Shown: in pieces, positions 18,289-26,913 of the stretch
Layout of the letters: each line of letters starts with the position of its first letter
Position numbering within the stretch: the first letter of the stretch is position 1
From: an uncultured Erythrobacter sp.
GTDB taxonomy: Bacteria > Pseudomonadota > Alphaproteobacteria > Sphingomonadales > Sphingomonadaceae
DNA length: 64,000 bases
Reading direction: 5' to 3'
Assembly (NCBI GenBank): GCA_947501005.1
Contig: CANMTU010000002.1
Location: 62,001-126,000 of the forward strand
Made by a program: the position numbers and the translations under genes
The notes under the pieces: model-generated
Told to the model about the DNA's origin: nothing
What the model saw: only the letters and a program-made list of their open reading frames with translations
Database searches by the model: none

Positions 18289-18349
18289 ATTGTCAGACTG
18301 ACCGGCCTTCGACGAGGCCAGTTCCTAAAGCAATGCTACGAGATCGCTT

Positions 18350-18589
18350 ATGCCAGTATTTTGCCTACACATCTATCATCGGGATATGTCGGCTCGCGAT
18401 GAGGAAGGGCTGGAACTTGCCAGTTTGGAGGCCGCTCGCAACGAAGCCATTGCGGGAGCCCGCGGCATCATGCGCGATGACCTGAGAAACGGTCGACTCT
18501 CTCTCGGCTCTCGCATCGAGATCGAGGATAGCAGCGGACGGGTGCTCGCTACGGTGCCCTTCCGAGAAGCGATCACCGTAAGCAGCTAA
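18350..18589 (+). CDS. Second DUF6894-like small protein
   Basis: This 79-residue protein has the same plan as its upstream neighbour: a short N-terminal strand (MPVFCLHI), an acidic 'DEEGLELASLEAARNEAI' helix, and a C-terminal 'EIEDSSGRVLATVPF' strand. It is a divergent paralogue in the same direction, probably co-transcribed. Function unknown. Confidence 0.7.
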   Translation: MPVFCLHIYHRDMSARDEEGLELASLEAARNEAIAGARGIMRDDLRNGRLSLGSRIEIEDSSGRVLATVPFREAITVSS

Positions 18590-18724
18590 AACTAATGCGG
18601 GTCAAGGCCATCCTCTGGCTTCCAGATGGTCGCCCGTTTTGGCGCGGACAGGAACAGATGATTTCGCCCCTTCGATCGTGCCACGCATTTCCAAGGGCTT
18701 GCGGCGACCAGAAACAGGGGGCGA

Positions 18725-18840
18725 ATGAGCGGCACCATTACGGCTATATCCGCGTCTCGACCGGGCGGCAGGACACCGGCAGCGACGCCGAGCGTCGCGC
18801 GCTTGAGGCAGTTGGGTGCAGCGTCATCATCGAGGAGCAG
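18725..18840 (+). pseudogene. N-terminal fragment of a serine resolvase
   Basis: The frame encodes HHYGYIRVSTGRQDTGSD and about 20 more residues, matching the catalytic start of serine recombinases (Y-R-V-S with catalytic Ser). The natural ATG at 18725 is one base out of frame with this segment, and the similarity fades after about 18840. It is a decayed remnant, more evidence of mobile-DNA turnover in 18.7-26 kb. Confidence 0.5.
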
Positions 18841-18929
18841 AAAAACCGCCGCGAGCAGGTTGTTGATTGCACCCGTCGGGTCGCGGTCCGCGTCGCGGCA
18901 AGCTCGAAGGCCAGTAATCGCTACCGCCA

Positions 18930-19286
18930 TTATCGCGCCGTAAGGGCTGATCCCGTTTGTGACGTGAGAACGAGCGCTCCAGTCGAGTCAATCCGATAGG
19001 ACTGAACGGCGTTTAGTACATCGACGAATCTGCGCTCTTGGTCCATCAACGCAGGCGCGCATGCCATTTTTGTAAGTCCAGCATTGCTGATGGTTAGCTT
19101 TGGCCCACTCAGCGAGTACGGGCCGAACATCCGATTGCAGCTCGTGTTACCGGAAAGCTGGCCGTCGGACGAGAAGGTCAGGCTGAGACGTGAGCCATCA
19201 ATCACTCCGCGTCCGGCAATGTCCTCGACCACCCATTCCTTACCCATAAGCCCAGTCTGGCCGGCGGTCGTTGCGCAGGCCGACAT
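18930..19286 (-). CDS. META-domain lipoprotein, N-terminus unclear
   Basis: From ATG 19286 the product has 118 residues with the META hallmarks LSGNTSCNRMF and MACAPALMDQE. It is a paralogue of 8880-9314. The ATG falls inside what looks like a lipoprotein signal: the codons just upstream read LPTYAALAAGF followed by LMSAC (lipobox). No start codon lies in that frame before a stop, but an ATG with a ribosome-like AGGG sits one frame over at about 19331. A one-base indel (mutation or read error) probably split the signal peptide. Confidence 0.65.
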   Translation of the reverse strand: MSACATTAGQTGLMGKEWVVEDIAGRGVIDGSRLSLTFSSDGQLSGNTSCNRMFGPYSLSGPKLTISNAGLTKMACAPALMDQERRFVDVLNAVQSYRIDSTGALVLTSQTGSALTAR

Positions 19287-19509
19287 TAGAAATCCGGCAG
19301 CGAGCGCAGCATAAGTCGGGAGCTTTATCGTTCATCCCTACTATAATTGATCTACGATCGAAACCCGGACTGCCTGGAAAGGTGCCTTAGCCGCCGAACG
19401 ACGGTGCGCGCGAGTTCGTGCTGGGTAGAATGCGTACGCTCGCCTGCTACGGTTGATCCATGAGCAACGAAGGCGAGCGTCAGACGCGAATATCATGGAG
19501 GGGGACAGC

Positions 19510-19851
19510 ATGCGAGCACTCGCGTCTACCCTGACCGGAATCCTTGTGACCTTGCTCTCGACTTTCGTAGGCCAGCGCTGGGCTACTGCGACCTACCCCG
19601 AAATCATGGGATGTGAGACGGGTTGCCGCGTGGCGGCCACCGGCTGGCCGCTCGTCTTCGTGCGCGATTACACTGGAATGTCGGTGATCAACACCGCCGA
19701 TATACTGGAGGTCGTCCTTGCAGCCGATAAGTTCGACTGGCTCCCGTTCTGCGCGAATGTGATCTTCTGGACTGTTCTCTGCCTATTCCTCCTGATGGGT
19801 CTGCGGAGACGTGAACGCGCGATCGGTAGCTCGAACGTCCGCAAAGGTTAA
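19510..19851 (+). CDS. Small membrane protein, unknown
   Basis: This 113-residue protein starts at ATG 19510 after a strong GGAGGGGGACAGC ribosome site. A hydrophobic N-terminal segment (about 3-22) and another near residues 85-105 suggest two membrane helices. Between them is a soluble loop with two cysteines (MGCETGCR), possibly periplasmic and disulfide-bonded. No family is recognised. Confidence 0.55.
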   Translation: MRALASTLTGILVTLLSTFVGQRWATATYPEIMGCETGCRVAATGWPLVFVRDYTGMSVINTADILEVVLAADKFDWLPFCANVIFWTVLCLFLLMGLRRRERAIGSSNVRKG

Positions 19852-19943
19852 AGGCCGCGCCAGTGTCCTGCTTCGCACAAACGCTCGATTGCGGGAGAGC
19901 AGGACCAACCGCGGCCGAGGCCGTTGATACGGCCTGCCCATCG

Positions 19944-20004
19944 TCCGAAAACCGTCCCTTGTTTCCTTCTCCGAAATCTGGCTAGGTTGTGTCGAGTTTT
20001 CGGA
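19944..20004 (+). promoter_or_regulatory. Inverted repeat upstream of resolvase, possible res subsite
   Basis: TCCGAAAAC (19944-19952) and GTTTTCGGA (19996-20004) form an inverted pair right before the resolvase start, the usual location of res/operator sites. A related TCTCCGAAA lies between them. Confidence 0.4.
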
Positions 20005-20006
20005 GA

Positions 20007-20588
20007 ATGCCCTTGCTCGTCGGCTACGCGCGTGTGTCCACCAAGGACCAGTCCCCTGCCCTACAGCTCAATGCGCTTCGCGAAGCCGGGTGCGAGAAGG
20101 TGTTCACCGAAAAGGCCTCGGGCGCGCAGCGCGATCGGCCAGAGTTGAAAGCCGCGCTCGATTATCTTCGCGCCGGCGACACGCTGGCGGTGTGGAAGCT
20201 CGACCGGCTTGCGCGATCGGTGCGGCAGCTCGTGGAGACGGCCGAAGATCTCGCCAAGCGCGAGATCGGCCTTAGGGTGCTCACCCAGGCGATCGACACC
20301 ACCAGCCCCGGCGGGCGGCTTGTTTTCCACGTCTTTGCGGCCGTGGCGGAGTTCGAGCGCGAGCTGACCTTGGAGCGTACCCACGCCGGGCTTGCCCAGG
20401 CCAAAGCATTGGGGCGGCGCGGCGGACGCAAGCCAGCGATGGGGCCGGCCGAGATCAAGCGCGCCAAAGCGATGCTCGCCGATCCGACCATTACGGTCGA
20501 GGAGGTCGCGCAGCAGCTTGGGGTGCAGCCATCGACGCTCTATCGCCACATACCCGGCGGACGCAGCTCGCTTAGCCAACCGGCCTAG
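20007..20588 (+). CDS. Serine resolvase/invertase (TnpR-like)
   Basis: This ~193-residue recombinase has the catalytic domain start 'VGYARVSTKDQ' (Ser nucleophile), the Arg pair in KLDRLARS, and 'GRLVFHVFAAVAEFER' leading to the long E helix. A C-terminal helix-turn-helix follows ('TVEEVAQQLGVQPSTLYRHI'). It would resolve cointegrates at a res site such as the inverted repeat upstream. No matching transposase is adjacent, so it is probably an orphan of a lost Tn3-type element. The start could also be GTG 19989 or TTG 20013. Confidence 0.85.
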   Translation: MPLLVGYARVSTKDQSPALQLNALREAGCEKVFTEKASGAQRDRPELKAALDYLRAGDTLAVWKLDRLARSVRQLVETAEDLAKREIGLRVLTQAIDTTSPGGRLVFHVFAAVAEFERELTLERTHAGLAQAKALGRRGGRKPAMGPAEIKRAKAMLADPTITVEEVAQQLGVQPSTLYRHIPGGRSSLSQPA

Positions 20589-20660
20589 GAGGCCGTCTCT
20601 TCGCCGGCCGCGTCTTTGTCCCACCCATCCAACCCTTGAGGCCGGTCCTACGGCACGCAG

Positions 20661-21131
20661 TCAGGCGAACAGGTCGCCGATTGCGCGCAGTCGGAAGGAG
20701 TTGCGCCACCGGCGCCGGCGATGTTCGGTCGCGTCGTGGACCATGTGGCAGCGCTGGCAAAGCGCGGCGAGGTTGCGCGGCCGGTTGTCGCCGGGATCGT
20801 GGTTCAGGTGCGCGCTGGCGAGGACCACATGCGTGATCCGCACATGGGCGGGCGGATCGATGCCGACAAATCCAGGCTGCGCTCGCGCCAGCTCGTCCGG
20901 CGTCGGCAGGCGGCGACCCCCCCTGCCCCGCCCGTCGCGCCAGCTTGCCGCGTCCTCGTCCCACCAGACGCCATTCCCTAAATGCAGCACGTCGCGGCCG
21001 TGCGGGCGGCGGCAGTGCTCGCAGCGCCCCTTGGCGCGGCGAAACCGGACGACGTCGGACAGCTCGCGCCAGTCGATCGGGTAGAGCCAGCGATGTTCCC
21101 GCGCGATCGGCATGACGATTCTATGAGTCAT
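20661..21131 (-). CDS. HNH endonuclease-domain protein
   Basis: This ~156-residue protein has an HNH fold: CEHCRRPHG zinc-binding pair, then HLNHDPGDNRPRNLAALCQRCH... with the H-N-H residues and the second CxxC. Such small HNH proteins can be homing, restriction or phage nucleases; the role here is open. ATGs at 21131 (MTHRIVMP) and 21113 (MPIAREHRW) are both possible, and relatives I recall begin at the latter. It sits among mobile DNA and toxin-antitoxin genes. Confidence 0.7.
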   Translation of the reverse strand: MTHRIVMPIAREHRWLYPIDWRELSDVVRFRRAKGRCEHCRRPHGRDVLHLGNGVWWDEDAASWRDGRGRGGRRLPTPDELARAQPGFVGIDPPAHVRITHVVLASAHLNHDPGDNRPRNLAALCQRCHMVHDATEHRRRRWRNSFRLRAIGDLFA

Positions 21132-21177
21132 GGCCGATGAGAACGAAAGAGGAAAATTGTCGTTTTCACGATTCAAA

Positions 21178-21492
21178 TCACGCGGCGCGAACTTCCAGTG
21201 TTACGCCCGATGCGCGTTGTAGCGTGCTGATGACCGAGAACAGGTTGTCGGCAGCCGGATTGCCCGCCGGGCTGAACATCCGCATCAGGCTCTTGGACGG
21301 CCTTCCGGTTTGTTCGGCCAGTTCCTCGAAACCCACCGTCGCCTTAATGTAGTCGCGAAGGACTGCCTTTCCCGTGTCGATATCACCTAGGAGGAAGGCA
21401 TTGACGGCTTCGGTGAGGAGCGCCGAGCGAAATGCCGGGTCCGCTTGAACACGCGCACGCACGGTATCCTTGAAGTTGCGAGTGAGAGCCAT
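21178..21492 (-). CDS. Antitoxin of a RelE/HigB-type module (HigA-like)
   Basis: This 104-residue protein starts at ATG 21492 (AGGAAAGA ribosome site), overlapping the toxin stop as TGATG. Its C-terminal half ('VGFEELAEQTGRPSKSLMRMFSPAGNP') is a helix-turn-helix of the addiction-module antidote type that pairs with Gp49/HigB toxins. It would neutralise the toxin and repress the operon. Toxin-first gene order is typical for HigBA. Confidence 0.8.
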   Translation of the reverse strand: MALTRNFKDTVRARVQADPAFRSALLTEAVNAFLLGDIDTGKAVLRDYIKATVGFEELAEQTGRPSKSLMRMFSPAGNPAADNLFSVISTLQRASGVTLEVRAA

Positions 21493-21827
21493 CACGATCT
21501 TCCTTTCTTGCGCGCCTTGTAGTCTGCCCACAGCGACTTGGCGGTGTCGATGTCACGCTGCTGGCGCTTTTTCGTTCCACCACTCAGGAGGATAACGAGG
21601 GTTTGGCCATCCATGCCGAAATAGACGCGATAGCCAGGTCCGAAATCGATCCTGTATTCGGAGACGCCCTCTCCCACCGGTTTGACGTTGGAAAGCGCGC
21701 CACGTTTTACCTTGTTGAGCGCCACCGTCACCTTTGCGGCCGCTACCGCATCCAGCGCGGTGAACCAGAGTCCGAACGGGCTTCGCCCTTCCCCGTCCTC
21801 ATACTCTTTTAGTACCATAAGTTCCAT
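21492..21827 (-). CDS. RelE/HigB (Gp49-like) toxin
   Basis: This 111-residue protein has the family landmarks 'GLWFTALDAVAAAKV', 'GVSEYRIDFGPGYRVYF', and 'LSGGTKKRQQRDIDTA' seen in phage-derived Gp49-like/HigB mRNA interferases. The fold is the RelE type that cleaves mRNA at the ribosome. I chose ATG 21827 (MELMVLKEYED); the frame is open to 21854. It overlaps and precedes its antitoxin. Confidence 0.82.
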   Translation of the reverse strand: MELMVLKEYEDGEGRSPFGLWFTALDAVAAAKVTVALNKVKRGALSNVKPVGEGVSEYRIDFGPGYRVYFGMDGQTLVILLSGGTKKRQQRDIDTAKSLWADYKARKKGRS

Positions 21828-21966
21828 ATATGTTACCATTGATCCGATCGTCAAGGGTTGGACGCGCCCCTACGGGCCGCGTTCTATCTTCGCTTCGCAG
21901 CTCCGATCGAGCCGCCATGCTGGCGTCTCGCCCCTGATGGGCTACGATCGCTCGCGGGAACAAAGA

Positions 21967-22004
21967 GGGGCTACGACACGAAAGTGTGACCAGCGTACGC
22001 CAAG
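21967..22004 (+). repeat. Left terminal inverted repeat of the Tn3-family element
   Basis: The 38 bases begin GGGGCTACGACACG and end ACGCCAAG, the length and ends expected for Tn3-family repeats, 29 bases beyond the tnpA stop. A partial look-alike (GGGCTACGATCG) lies at about 21939. Confidence 0.6.
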
Positions 22005-22033
22005 CGTGAACGATAGGCGAACACGAAGCCGCG

Positions 22034-24988
22034 TCATGCAGCGAGCAACGATGTGGGTGTGCGTAGCGGCCTGAGCTGGCCGACCGGAGGGCGGTCGTCG
22101 GTGTTCCAGCGGTAGTCGCCGGTGAGCGAGATATGCTCCCACCCGAGCGGTGCGATGTGGCGGGCAGTTTCAGGAGGCACGGCCATGCCGGCGATGGCCT
22201 GTTCGAGGTAGCGGGTGTTCCACAGGATGATGGCGGCTACGAGCAGGTTGAGGCCGGAGGCGCGGTAGGTCTGGTTTTCGAACCGGCGGTCCCGCAGTTC
22301 GCCGAGCTGATTGAAGAACAGCGCTCGGGCGAGCGCGTTGCGCGCCTCTCCCTTGTTGAGTCCGGCCTGGGCACGCCGGCGCAGGTCGATGTCGCGCAAC
22401 CAGTCGAGCATGAAAATCGAGCGTTCGATCCGCCCGACCTCACGCAATGCCAGCGCAAGGCCGTTCTGACGTGGATAGGCGGACAACCGGCGCAGCATGG
22501 CGGAGGCGGTGACGGTGCCGCTGCGGATCGAGGTGACGAGGCGGAGCAGTTCGTCCCAATGGTCAGCGACGTGGCCGACCGCGACCGGATCGCCGGTCAG
22601 TCCGACGAGCAGCGCCCCGGCATCCTGCTGCGGCAGCAGATGCAGGCGTCGTTCCTTCAGATCCCGCAAACGCGGCGCGAAGCGGTAGCCGAAGAACGGC
22701 ATGAGGCCAAATACATGGTCGGAGGCCCCGCCGGTATCGGTGTAATGTTCTTCGATCGACAGACCGGTGGCATGGTAGAGCAGCCCGTCGAGGACATAGG
22801 GCGCCTCGCCCGCTGTCGCCGCGATCACCCTGCTCGCAAACGGGTCATATTGATCCGAGATGTGGGTGTAGAAGCTGACGCCGGGTTCGTTGCCGTTACG
22901 CGCGTTGATGTCACCGATCGCAGCCCCGCGCCCACCGGCGTGAAAGAGCTGGCCATCGCTCGACGACGTGGTGCCGTCGCCCCACAGGCTGCTTAGCGGC
23001 AGGGCGCGATGCGCGTCGATCAGTCGCGCCAGCGCTGCGCCATAGGCGCTCTCGCTGACGTGCCAGTCATGCAGATGTGCGAGCTGGCACAGGGTGGCCG
23101 CTTGGCAGGTATCCGCCATGCGCGTCAGGCCGAGATTGATGCCGTCCGCCAGGATCACGGTGAGAAGCGCGTTACGATCATCGGCCGGTCGACCGGAGCG
23201 GCGATGAGTGAAGCATTCGGAAAAGCCGGTCCAGCCATCGACCTCCAGCAACAGATCGGTGATCTTCACACGCGGCAGGCGGTCGTAGACCATGCGCCGC
23301 ACGTCCTCTGTACTGGGCGGGGTTACGGCCTTGAGCGGCGAGATGACGAGCCCGCCGGCGTCGAGCCGTACCTGGGGCAGTTCCCCCTGCCGGGCGAGCG
23401 CCGTGACTTGTTCGATCGCGGTATCGAGGCGGGCACGGCGACCGGCAATGAAGGTATCGAAGTCGGTGTCGATCGCCAACGGTAACGGCCCGCGCTCGCG
23501 TAGCGCCGCAAAGGTGGCGGGCGGCAGGAGGTAGCTGTCGAAAGCACGATACTGGCGACTTTCCTCTACCCATATGTCGCCGGCACGCAGCCGATCGCGC
23601 AACTGGGTGAGAGCGCACAGTTCATAGGCTGCGCGGACGACCTGCCCGTCGCGCAGCACAAAAGGCCGCCACGATGGCGGCACGAAGCGAAGCGGTGGAT
23701 TGTCGGGCAAGCGTCGCCTGCCGGTCCGATAAACCTCACCGACAATCCGGACCGCATCGAGCAGCCCCTGCACAGGACCGGCACCTTGGAAGGTGAAGGC
23801 GTTGAGGAGCGGCCCGATCACCGGGCGCAGCGAACGATGCCGGTCGATCAGCTCGGCAGTACGATCGGTCGTCTCCGGCGCGACCAGTATCTCCGCTTCC
23901 CCGACCGCCGTTCCCAGTTTCTCCCAGTCGATCGCCATCGCGGCAAGCGAGTCCAAGCCTTGCGCCCGTGCATCGATCAGCAGGCGGCAGGAGCCGGTGA
24001 GCAGGCGCAACTGTGCCTGGAGCGCGCGGATCGTACCCAGCGCCTTGTCGCGCGTCCGGTTCTCGGCGCGCCGCATCATGCTGCCGAGCAGCTTGTCCGT
24101 CATCGCCAGCACCGCATCGGCGAGGCTCTCACGAAGCCGCAGCGCGGCTGCCGCCAGAACGGCATGGCGGCGCCGGTCGGGCAGTTCCGCCAGATGCTGC
24201 GATGTGATCCGCACCGCCTCGTCGGCGATGCGGTCGAAGGCCGCGGTCGGGATCGTAGCGGCCCGCGCCGGGGCCAGTCCGATCGCCCGGACATGATCCA
24301 GTCGTTCGAGCAGGCGCATGACGTTGCGCGGTGCCGGCGACAGCGGCGGGTTGCGCAGCCACGACAGCCACGTCGCACCCCGGTCGCCACGACGGGCGAG
24401 CAGCGCATCGAGGCGGGTACGTCCGCCATCACCCAGCCCCTGGGTCAGCACATCGTGGACGAGTTCGTCGGCCTGGCGGCGCGCTCGTCGTACGATCGCC
24501 TCGATGACGGTGACGGGCGGCAGCAACAGGCGACGACGTCGCATTTCGTCGATGACGATCTCGGCCAGCTGCAATGGCTGGATGATGGTCTGCGCCACGG
24601 GCATGGCGAAGGTGGCCAGTGCGTGGAAGTCGGTCCGGCCGAACGCTCGATAGCCCATGCGTCGTGCCAGATCGGTGAGATGCGCACGGCGGGTCGGCTC
24701 ACGACGGCCATAGTCATGCCAAGCCGCTTCAGGCACATCGAGCTGACGGGCGACGAACGACAGGATCGATAAGGGCGGTGTCTCGTCCGCGCCGAGTACC
24801 CGCCCGGGCCAGCGCATATAAAGGAGCGTCATGGCGTAGCCGAGCTGCGATGCGGGACCACGCCGGATCGAGACCCAATCCAGATCCTCGCGTGTCAGGG
24901 TGAAGTGTCGCGCGATCTCGCGTTCGTCGGTCGGGGGATCGAGCTGACGCGCCAGCACCTCGCGGGTGAGCAGGCGTCGCCTCGCCAT
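22034..24988 (-). CDS. tnpA: Tn3-family transposase TnpA
   Basis: This 984-residue protein fits the usual Tn3 TnpA size (about 960-1000). The N-terminal DUF4158 domain ('REIARHFTLTREDLDWV') binds ends. The C-terminal DDE domain shows D in SLWGDGTTSSSDG, D in YVLDGLLYH, and E in NKGEARNALARALFF. Motifs such as 'HTDTGG'-like EEHYTDTGGASDHVF and 'GYRFAPRLRDL' are classic. It seems intact. It carries out replicative transposition, with resolution by the divergent tnpR. Confidence 0.93.
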   Translation of the reverse strand: MARRRLLTREVLARQLDPPTDEREIARHFTLTREDLDWVSIRRGPASQLGYAMTLLYMRWPGRVLGADETPPLSILSFVARQLDVPEAAWHDYGRREPTRRAHLTDLARRMGYRAFGRTDFHALATFAMPVAQTIIQPLQLAEIVIDEMRRRRLLLPPVTVIEAIVRRARRQADELVHDVLTQGLGDGGRTRLDALLARRGDRGATWLSWLRNPPLSPAPRNVMRLLERLDHVRAIGLAPARAATIPTAAFDRIADEAVRITSQHLAELPDRRRHAVLAAAALRLRESLADAVLAMTDKLLGSMMRRAENRTRDKALGTIRALQAQLRLLTGSCRLLIDARAQGLDSLAAMAIDWEKLGTAVGEAEILVAPETTDRTAELIDRHRSLRPVIGPLLNAFTFQGAGPVQGLLDAVRIVGEVYRTGRRRLPDNPPLRFVPPSWRPFVLRDGQVVRAAYELCALTQLRDRLRAGDIWVEESRQYRAFDSYLLPPATFAALRERGPLPLAIDTDFDTFIAGRRARLDTAIEQVTALARQGELPQVRLDAGGLVISPLKAVTPPSTEDVRRMVYDRLPRVKITDLLLEVDGWTGFSECFTHRRSGRPADDRNALLTVILADGINLGLTRMADTCQAATLCQLAHLHDWHVSESAYGAALARLIDAHRALPLSSLWGDGTTSSSDGQLFHAGGRGAAIGDINARNGNEPGVSFYTHISDQYDPFASRVIAATAGEAPYVLDGLLYHATGLSIEEHYTDTGGASDHVFGLMPFFGYRFAPRLRDLKERRLHLLPQQDAGALLVGLTGDPVAVGHVADHWDELLRLVTSIRSGTVTASAMLRRLSAYPRQNGLALALREVGRIERSIFMLDWLRDIDLRRRAQAGLNKGEARNALARALFFNQLGELRDRRFENQTYRASGLNLLVAAIILWNTRYLEQAIAGMAVPPETARHIAPLGWEHISLTGDYRWNTDDRPPVGQLRPLRTPTSLLAA

Positions 24989-25048
24989 GACCCTGAACCT
25001 CCTTGAGGCTGTCCGTCAGACGTTCGTTTTCCGGAATGCACCGGTCTC

Positions 25049-25112
25049 TGTCCGACAATACTCTAACGGTTGACTTTTCGGACGGGTTGATTACTGGACG
25101 GGTAGTCGGACA
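25049..25112 (+). promoter_or_regulatory. res-like region between tnpA and tnpR
   Basis: TGTCCGAC (25049-25056) and GTCGGACA (25105-25112) are inverted copies, with further CGGAC half-sites between and a GAGTCCGATA after. Position in the divergent tnpA-tnpR gap is where Tn3 elements keep res and both promoters. Confidence 0.5.
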
Positions 25113-25150
25113 AATGAGTCCGATATGGCGGCAGAGTGTATGAGATTGTT

Positions 25151-25702
25151 ATGACATTGATCGGTTATGCGCGTGTGTCGACCAACGACCAGGATCCGGC
25201 GCTGCAGCTGGATGCGTTGCGCGATGCCGGAGTGAAGCGGGTATTCGAGGACCGGGGGGTGTCAGGGGCCAAGACCGAACGGCCCGGTCTGACGCAAGCG
25301 CTGGCGTTCCTGCGAGAAGGGGACACCCTTGTCGTATGGCGCCTCGACCGTCTTGGCCGCAGCATGACCCATCTACTGGAAACCGTCGGCAAGCTCGAGG
25401 CAGAAGGCATCGGCTTTCGCTCGCTGACCGAGAACATTGACACGACCACCCCAACCGGTCGGCTTGTCTTCCATATCTTCGGAGCGCTTGGCCAGTTCGA
25501 GCGCGATCTGATCCGCGAGCGCACCAATGCGGGCCTGCGCGCCGCGGCGGCGCGTGGCCGGAAGGGCGGGCGCCCCAAGGTGGTGACGGACGATAAGCTG
25601 TCGCGTGCCCGTGCGTACATCGATCAGGGTCTGACGGTGCGCGAAGCGGCAAGCCGAGTAAAGGTGGGCAAGTCGGCGCTGTACGATGCGCTGCGCGGCT
25701 GA
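25151..25702 (+). CDS. tnpR: Tn3-type resolvase TnpR
   Basis: This 183-residue serine recombinase has 'IGYARVSTNDQDPALQLDAL' with the catalytic Ser, 'WRLDRLGRSM', 'GRLVFHIFGALGQFERDLI', and a C-terminal helix-turn-helix ('LTVREAASRVKVGKSALYDAL'). The ATG 25151 gives the standard start (MTLIGYARVS). It is divergent from tnpA across the res-like region and resolves cointegrates. Confidence 0.9.
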   Translation: MTLIGYARVSTNDQDPALQLDALRDAGVKRVFEDRGVSGAKTERPGLTQALAFLREGDTLVVWRLDRLGRSMTHLLETVGKLEAEGIGFRSLTENIDTTTPTGRLVFHIFGALGQFERDLIRERTNAGLRAAAARGRKGGRPKVVTDDKLSRARAYIDQGLTVREAASRVKVGKSALYDALRG

Positions 25703-25735
25703 AGGGCACCTGCTGTGTTCCGTGGAGCTGTAACG

Positions 25736-25773
25736 CTTAGCGTCCATGCAATGAGAGCGTAGTCGTACCATGC
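25736..25773 (-). repeat. Candidate right terminal repeat of the Tn3-family element
   Basis: Read leftward, it contains GGTACGACTACG and ends ATGGACGCTAAG. The ACGCTAAG end and the TACGAC core match the left repeat, but the first bases are not GGGG and the middle differs. It may be an eroded or foreign end. Confidence 0.35.
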
Positions 25774-26002
25774 AATTGAGACTGGCGGGTGGACCGGTTT
25801 TCAGAGGTAGATTCCGAATTCAGGTAACTGCCAACGAAGTCAAATTTCGTGTCCGTTGAGGGATCCTCTTGCGGACGGTCCGCGCGCGCTTTCAGGGTAG
25901 GTCACCGCATCATCGAAATGACAGATTCACTGATAGATGACATTTTAATGCAGTGCTGTTACCGTCCACGCATCACAAACACAGCGCGCAGGAGTGGCAT
26001 CG

Positions 26003-26245
26003 ATGGGCATCACAGTGAAAGTTATGGAGAATGGGCGGATGGTTCTACCGGTGGCCATTCGGCGACAGCTGGGGCTCGAGAAAGGCGGCACGCTCATTCT
26101 CGAGGAGAGTGACCACGCGGTGACCCTTAGGACACTCGAACAGACGCTCGACAAGGTGCGGGCGACCTTCGCCCAATATGCCGATCTGCCGGGAACGTCG
26201 GTCGACGACTTCCTGGCGAACCGGCGTGCGGACAGCGGGGAGTGA
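26003..26245 (+). CDS. vapB: AbrB/MazE-type antitoxin
   Basis: This 80-residue protein starts at ATG 26003 after AGGAGTGG. Its first 45 residues form a swapped-hairpin AbrB/SpoVT domain ('VKVMENGRMVLPVAIRRQLGLEKG'), which binds operator DNA. The remainder is an acidic tail that would embrace the toxin. Its stop overlaps the GTG of the PIN toxin (GTGA), so the pair is coupled. Position just outside the Tn3 right end is notable. Confidence 0.85.
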   Translation: MGITVKVMENGRMVLPVAIRRQLGLEKGGTLILEESDHAVTLRTLEQTLDKVRATFAQYADLPGTSVDDFLANRRADSGE

Positions 26246-26631
26246 GCGGGGTGGTGCTTGATGCCTCGGCGCTGCTGGCCTTCCTCAAGGGTGAGGCTGG
26301 CGGAACCATGGTCAAACGTCAGCTGGCGGGCGCCTACATGTCGTCCGTCAATCTCGCCGAAGTGGCGAGCACCTTCGTTCACGCCGGCATGCCGCCGGAC
26401 GAGGTCGAAGCGGGACTGTGCGACTTGCCGCTTACCATCGTACCCCTCAACGCCGAACTCGCGTACCGTGCCAGCGCCCTGCGCGCGGTGACGGCCGACA
26501 AAGGGCTGTCGCTCGGCGACCGGTGTTGTCTGGCGCTGGCCCACCATCTCGAAATGCCGGCGCTGACCTGCGACCGCGCATGGGCAGACGTTGCCGAAGT
26601 TGCCGGGGTCAAGGTCAAACTGGCGCGGTAA
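26242..26631 (+). CDS. vapC: VapC-type PIN-domain ribonuclease toxin
   Basis: This 129-residue PIN protein has the metal-binding acidic residues Asp7 (VVLDASALLAFLKGE), Glu in SSVNLAEVAS, Asp in LSLGDRCCLALA, and Asp in ALTCDRAW. VapC toxins cut tRNA or rRNA; the target here is unknown. It starts with GTG overlapping the antitoxin stop. Confidence 0.88.
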   Translation: MSGVVLDASALLAFLKGEAGGTMVKRQLAGAYMSSVNLAEVASTFVHAGMPPDEVEAGLCDLPLTIVPLNAELAYRASALRAVTADKGLSLGDRCCLALAHHLEMPALTCDRAWADVAEVAGVKVKLAR

Positions 26632-26913
26632 GCGGGGAAGGCGAGGGCAGCTTTGCGCCCTAATCTTTGCCGTTCGCCCTGCCAACAGCAAATCCAGAAA
26701 GCCGACATTTGTTTGCGGGATTTGATTGGTAGGAAATAGAAGAGAGATCCGGGCAATTCGGTAACGATGGGTGATCGTTATGTTCCGCTGCGCCGGAGTG
26801 GGCTCCGTATGCCTTAATTATCCTGCCGCTGCTAAGTGGAAGCGTCATAGCTTGAGACCTGAATAAGACCGGTGTTACAAGTATGCTCCGCGCATATGAG
26901 GTGAGGGTCGGTT

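Larger units (their letters stand above)
21967..25773. mobile_element. Tn3-family transposon with divergent tnpA and tnpR
   Basis: A 984-residue Tn3-type transposase and a resolvase face away from each other with a res-like region between. The left end has a 38-bp sequence starting GGGG and ending ACGCCAAG, as Tn3 terminal repeats do. On the right, a match to the inner end (CTTAGCGT, complement of ACGCTAAG) marks 25736-25773, but its outer half matches poorly. No target duplication was seen. The right boundary is therefore tentative and the element may be composite or decayed at that end. Confidence 0.65.

Noticed and set aside
23786..24772. 328-codon open frame antisense to tnpA
   Set aside because: tnpA is intact with DDE residues; the opposite frame lacks any domain.
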